Shown: positions 5,973 to 7,902 of the stretch, piece by piece
How positions within the stretch are numbered: position 1 is the first letter of the stretch
Layout: every line of letters starts with the position of its first letter
Source of the DNA: Thermoflexales bacterium
GTDB taxonomy: Bacteria; Chloroflexota; Anaerolineae; Fen-1058
Assembly: GCA_030834835.1 (NCBI GenBank)
Contig: JAUQXD010001108.1
Coordinates: 1 to 7,902, forward strand
DNA length: 7,902 bases
Direction: 5' to 3'
Notes under the pieces: generated by a model
Database searches by the model: none
Told to the model about the DNA's origin: nothing
Seen by the model: only the letters and a program-made list of their open reading frames with translations
Position numbers and translations under genes: made by a program

Positions 5973-6932
5973 ATGGCTAATCAAGAGTTACACGTTATTT
6001 TTGGAACAGGGCCGGTGGGGCAGGCGACCGCGCGTGAGTTGGTGAAGCGCGGTAAAGTGGTGAAGATGATCAATCGCAGCGGGAAGAAATCGGCAGGCGT
6101 GCCCGAGGGTGTCACGGTAGTCGCGGGTGATGTCTTTGATGCGGCGCGGACGAAGGAATTGGCAAAAGGTGCGACGCACGTTTATCAATGCACCAACCCG
6201 GCCTATCACAAGTGGGTGGAGCAGTTTCCGACACTGCAAGCCAACACACTGGAAGCGGCGGCTGCGGCCGGCGCGAAGTACATCGTGATGGATAATGTTT
6301 ACATGTACGGCGATCCGAACGGCCAGCCTATTCGCGAGGACATGCCCTACAACGCGAATAACAAGAAAGGTACTCTGCGCGCGCGGATGGCGAAGGATGT
6401 GCTGGCCGCACATCAATCCGGCAAGGTACGCGCGACAATGGCGCGGGCGTCGGACTTCTACGGGCCAGGCGTGCGAGACTCGGCGGCGGGCGATCGGATG
6501 TTTGGCTTTGCGGTGCAAGGCAAAGCGGCCAGCGCGGCGGGCAATCTGGATGCGAAACACTCGTTTACCTATATCGACGATGTCGGCAAGGCGTTGGTGA
6601 TCCTGGGCGAGCGCGATGAAGCCCTGGGCAAAGTGTGGCACGTGCCCAACGCCGAAGTGACGACGACGCGGCAATTCATCAACCTGATCTTCGAGGAACT
6701 GGGTCAACCCGCAAAAGTGAGCGCGATGGGCAAGTTGATGATGAGCCTGGGCGGGCTGTTCATTCCGGCGGCGCGTGAAACCATCGAGATGATGTATGAG
6801 TTCGAGAAAGACTTCGTGGTCGATGGCAGCCTGCTTAGCAGGACGTTTGGCCTCAAAGCCACGGCCTATGGCGAAGGGGTGAAGCAGACTATCGCGTGGT
6901 ACAAGGCCAACTTCAGTCACGCGAAGGTGTAG
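5973..6932 (+). CDS. Atypical SDR / NAD-dependent epimerase-dehydratase family protein
   Basis: This 319-residue protein has an N-terminal Rossmann fold with the GTGPVG dinucleotide loop at 11-16, an Arg at the end of the second strand (NRSG, 34-37) suggesting NADP preference, AGDVFD (51-56), and the SDR strand YIVMDNVYMYG (103-113). Residues ARASDFYGPG (157-166) and FTYIDDVGKALV (198-209) are typical of extended SDRs and epimerases. The usual YxxxK catalytic pair is not visible. At that place the sequence reads TLRARMAKDVL, as in atypical members that may act as NADPH-dependent reductases or only bind the cofactor. The substrate is not predictable. It is cytoplasmic, with no signal peptide. 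GGAGA at 5961 supports the ATG. It lies downstream of the regulator's terminator with its own MerR-type promoter, so it is the likeliest direct target of that regulator. The SDR gene follows after 78 nt without a clear terminator. Confidence 0.85.
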   Translation: MANQELHVIFGTGPVGQATARELVKRGKVVKMINRSGKKSAGVPEGVTVVAGDVFDAARTKELAKGATHVYQCTNPAYHKWVEQFPTLQANTLEAAAAAGAKYIVMDNVYMYGDPNGQPIREDMPYNANNKKGTLRARMAKDVLAAHQSGKVRATMARASDFYGPGVRDSAAGDRMFGFAVQGKAASAAGNLDAKHSFTYIDDVGKALVILGERDEALGKVWHVPNAEVTTTRQFINLIFEELGQPAKVSAMGKLMMSLGGLFIPAARETIEMMYEFEKDFVVDGSLLSRTFGLKATAYGEGVKQTIAWYKANFSHAKV

Positions 6933-6963
6933 CGGTGCGTCAGTGGCGGCAGCCCCGCGAGCA

Positions 6964-6973
6964 TGGTACAACT
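6964..6973 (+). promoter_or_regulatory. Possible extended -10 promoter of the SDR gene
   Basis: TGGTACAACT carries TG one base before a TACAAC hexamer (four of six matches to TATAAT). No -35 is evident at 17 to 19 nt. It shares GTACAA-n-TAGCG with the promoter at 5936. The gene may equally be read through from the epimerase-like gene. Confidence 0.35.
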
Positions 6974-7010
6974 TAGCGGTAGATTTAACTTTTGATCGAT
7001 CGAGGCTGAG

Positions 7011-7877
7011 ATGAGTAACGAACTGCACAGCAAAGTGATCATGGTGACCGGTGCGACAAACGGCATCGGTTTTGAGGCGGCCAAGATGTTGGCTGCGAAG
7101 GGCGCTACGATTGTCGGGGTGGGGCGCAATCCGCAGAAGTGTGCGGACGCAGCGAATCAGATCAAAGCGGTGTCGGGAAACACCCGGATCGAATTTCTGA
7201 TAGCGGATTTATCGCGCCAGGCAGAAGTGCGGCGCGTGGCTGACGAGTTCAAGCGCGTGTACGATCGGCTGGACGTGCTGCTCAACAATGCGGGCGCGTA
7301 CTTTGCCAAGCGCGAGACGAATGCCGACGGACAGGAGATGACGTGGGCGCTGAATCATCTCAATTACTTTGTATTGACAGATCAACTAATGGACGTGCTG
7401 AAAGTGAGCGGCCCCGCGCGTATCGTCAACGTGTCGTCGGATGCACATCGCATGACAAAGGGTATTAACTTCGAGGATCCTGAGTTTACGCAAGCGTACA
7501 GCGGTTGGGGCGCGTACGGCCATTCGAAGTTAGCGAATGTGATGTTCACCTACGAACTGGCACGACGACTAGAAGGAACGCAAGTGACCGCCAATGTTTT
7601 ACATCCCGGCTTTGTGGCGACGGGCTTTGGTCTCAATAACGGCGGGCTGATCAACTTCGGTATGAAAGTGATCCAGAAGATCGGCGCAAAGCGCCCAGAG
7701 CAGGGCGCGGCGACGAGCGTGTATCTGGCGTCATCGCCGGAGGTGGCCGGTGTCAGCGGCCAATATTTTGCCGACAGCAAAGCGGCGAAATCGAATGCTG
7801 CGTCGTATGACGTGACGGCGCAGCGCCGCCTGTGGGAGTTGAGTGAGCAGTATGTGACGGCGAAGGTCGCAGCGTAA
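7011..7877 (+). CDS. Classical short-chain dehydrogenase/reductase (retinol dehydrogenase-like)
   Basis: This 288-residue NAD(P)-dependent oxidoreductase has the full classical SDR set. It shows the TGATNGIG cofactor loop at 13-20, GRN at the end of the second strand (Arg39, favouring NADP), ADLS (65-68), NNAG (92-95) and the catalytic tetrad Asn115, Ser142 or Ser143 in VSSDAH, Tyr169 and Lys173 (YGHSK), with HPGFVAT (198-204) after it. The overall pattern, with a DPEF loop before the active-site Tyr, resembles the retinol dehydrogenase/WW-oxidoreductase-like branch. In bacteria these often have unknown carbonyl or alcohol substrates. The ATG at 7011 is supported by GAGG at 7002-7005 and by the Rossmann fold starting at residue 8. 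It probably functions with the epimerase-like protein upstream, as both are reductase-type proteins behind a ligand-sensing regulator. Only 25 bases follow its stop, too few to show a terminator. Confidence 0.93.
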   Translation: MSNELHSKVIMVTGATNGIGFEAAKMLAAKGATIVGVGRNPQKCADAANQIKAVSGNTRIEFLIADLSRQAEVRRVADEFKRVYDRLDVLLNNAGAYFAKRETNADGQEMTWALNHLNYFVLTDQLMDVLKVSGPARIVNVSSDAHRMTKGINFEDPEFTQAYSGWGAYGHSKLANVMFTYELARRLEGTQVTANVLHPGFVATGFGLNNGGLINFGMKVIQKIGAKRPEQGAATSVYLASSPEVAGVSGQYFADSKAAKSNAASYDVTAQRRLWELSEQYVTAKVAA

Positions 7878-7902
7878 CGCGTTCGGACATGGAAAATCAC
7901 GC

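Noticed and set aside
6940..6960. Possible terminator between the epimerase-like gene and the SDR gene
   Set aside because: Only a 4-bp GCGG/CCGC stem can be drawn and no T-run follows.
5988..7028. Long minus-strand open frame (346 codons) opposite the epimerase-like gene
   Set aside because: The composition (Arg, His, Leu rich) is that of an antisense shadow, and the plus-strand protein has clear Rossmann motifs.
1..7902. Defence island, mobile element, CRISPR array or RNA gene
   Set aside because: No transposase, integrase, nuclease, repeat-spacer pattern or tRNA/rRNA-like sequence was seen; the genes are mainly metabolic and regulatory.

Overview
The window is about 7.9 kb of moderately high-GC bacterial chromosome. 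Every recognisable gene is on the plus strand and densely packed. The gene set (PHP-family protein, DDAH-type hydrolase, DhnA/FbaB-type class I aldolase, MerR/GyrI-like regulator, several SDR-fold reductases) suggests a free-living environmental bacterium. A Chloroflexota (Anaerolineae-like) genome fits best, but this is judged from overall protein flavour and promoter/terminator style, not from a marker gene. No rRNA, tRNA, CRISPR array, transposase or phage gene was seen.

Layout. (1) Positions 1-2390 hold a tight three-gene run: the 3' end of a PHP-domain protein, an alpha/beta hydrolase whose start overlaps the previous stop, and a dimethylargininase-like guanidine hydrolase 3 nt further on. 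(2) Positions 2378-3680 hold a class I fructose-bisphosphate aldolase as a separate unit. It has an extended -10-like box, a short leader with a stem-loop and a strong Shine-Dalgarno, then an iterated CACAGAT palindromic repeat and a factor-independent terminator. (3) Positions 3699-4988 hold a cation diffusion facilitator and a small three-helix membrane protein of lower GC that I do not recognise. (4) Positions 4986-7877 look like a small regulatory module. It contains a MerR-family regulator with an effector-binding domain, apparently read from a leaderless consensus promoter. A strong terminator follows, then a promoter with a 19-nt -35/-10 spacer (typical of MerR-activated promoters) in front of an atypical NAD(P)-binding epimerase-like protein, and finally a classical SDR oxidoreductase.

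How the genes may work together. The best-supported functional idea is that the MerR/GyrI-like regulator senses a small organic molecule and activates one or both downstream reductases. This is inferred from gene order and promoter geometry. The first three genes are probably co-translated, but their shared purpose is unknown. The aldolase is a central glycolysis/gluconeogenesis enzyme with signs of high expression. I did not find convincing evidence of a new defence or mobile system. The items most worth checking are the leaderless merR promoter built over the upstream stop codon, the MerR-type promoter at 5912-5942, the CACAGAT palindrome, the unplaced membrane protein, and the excess of CGATCG hexamers.
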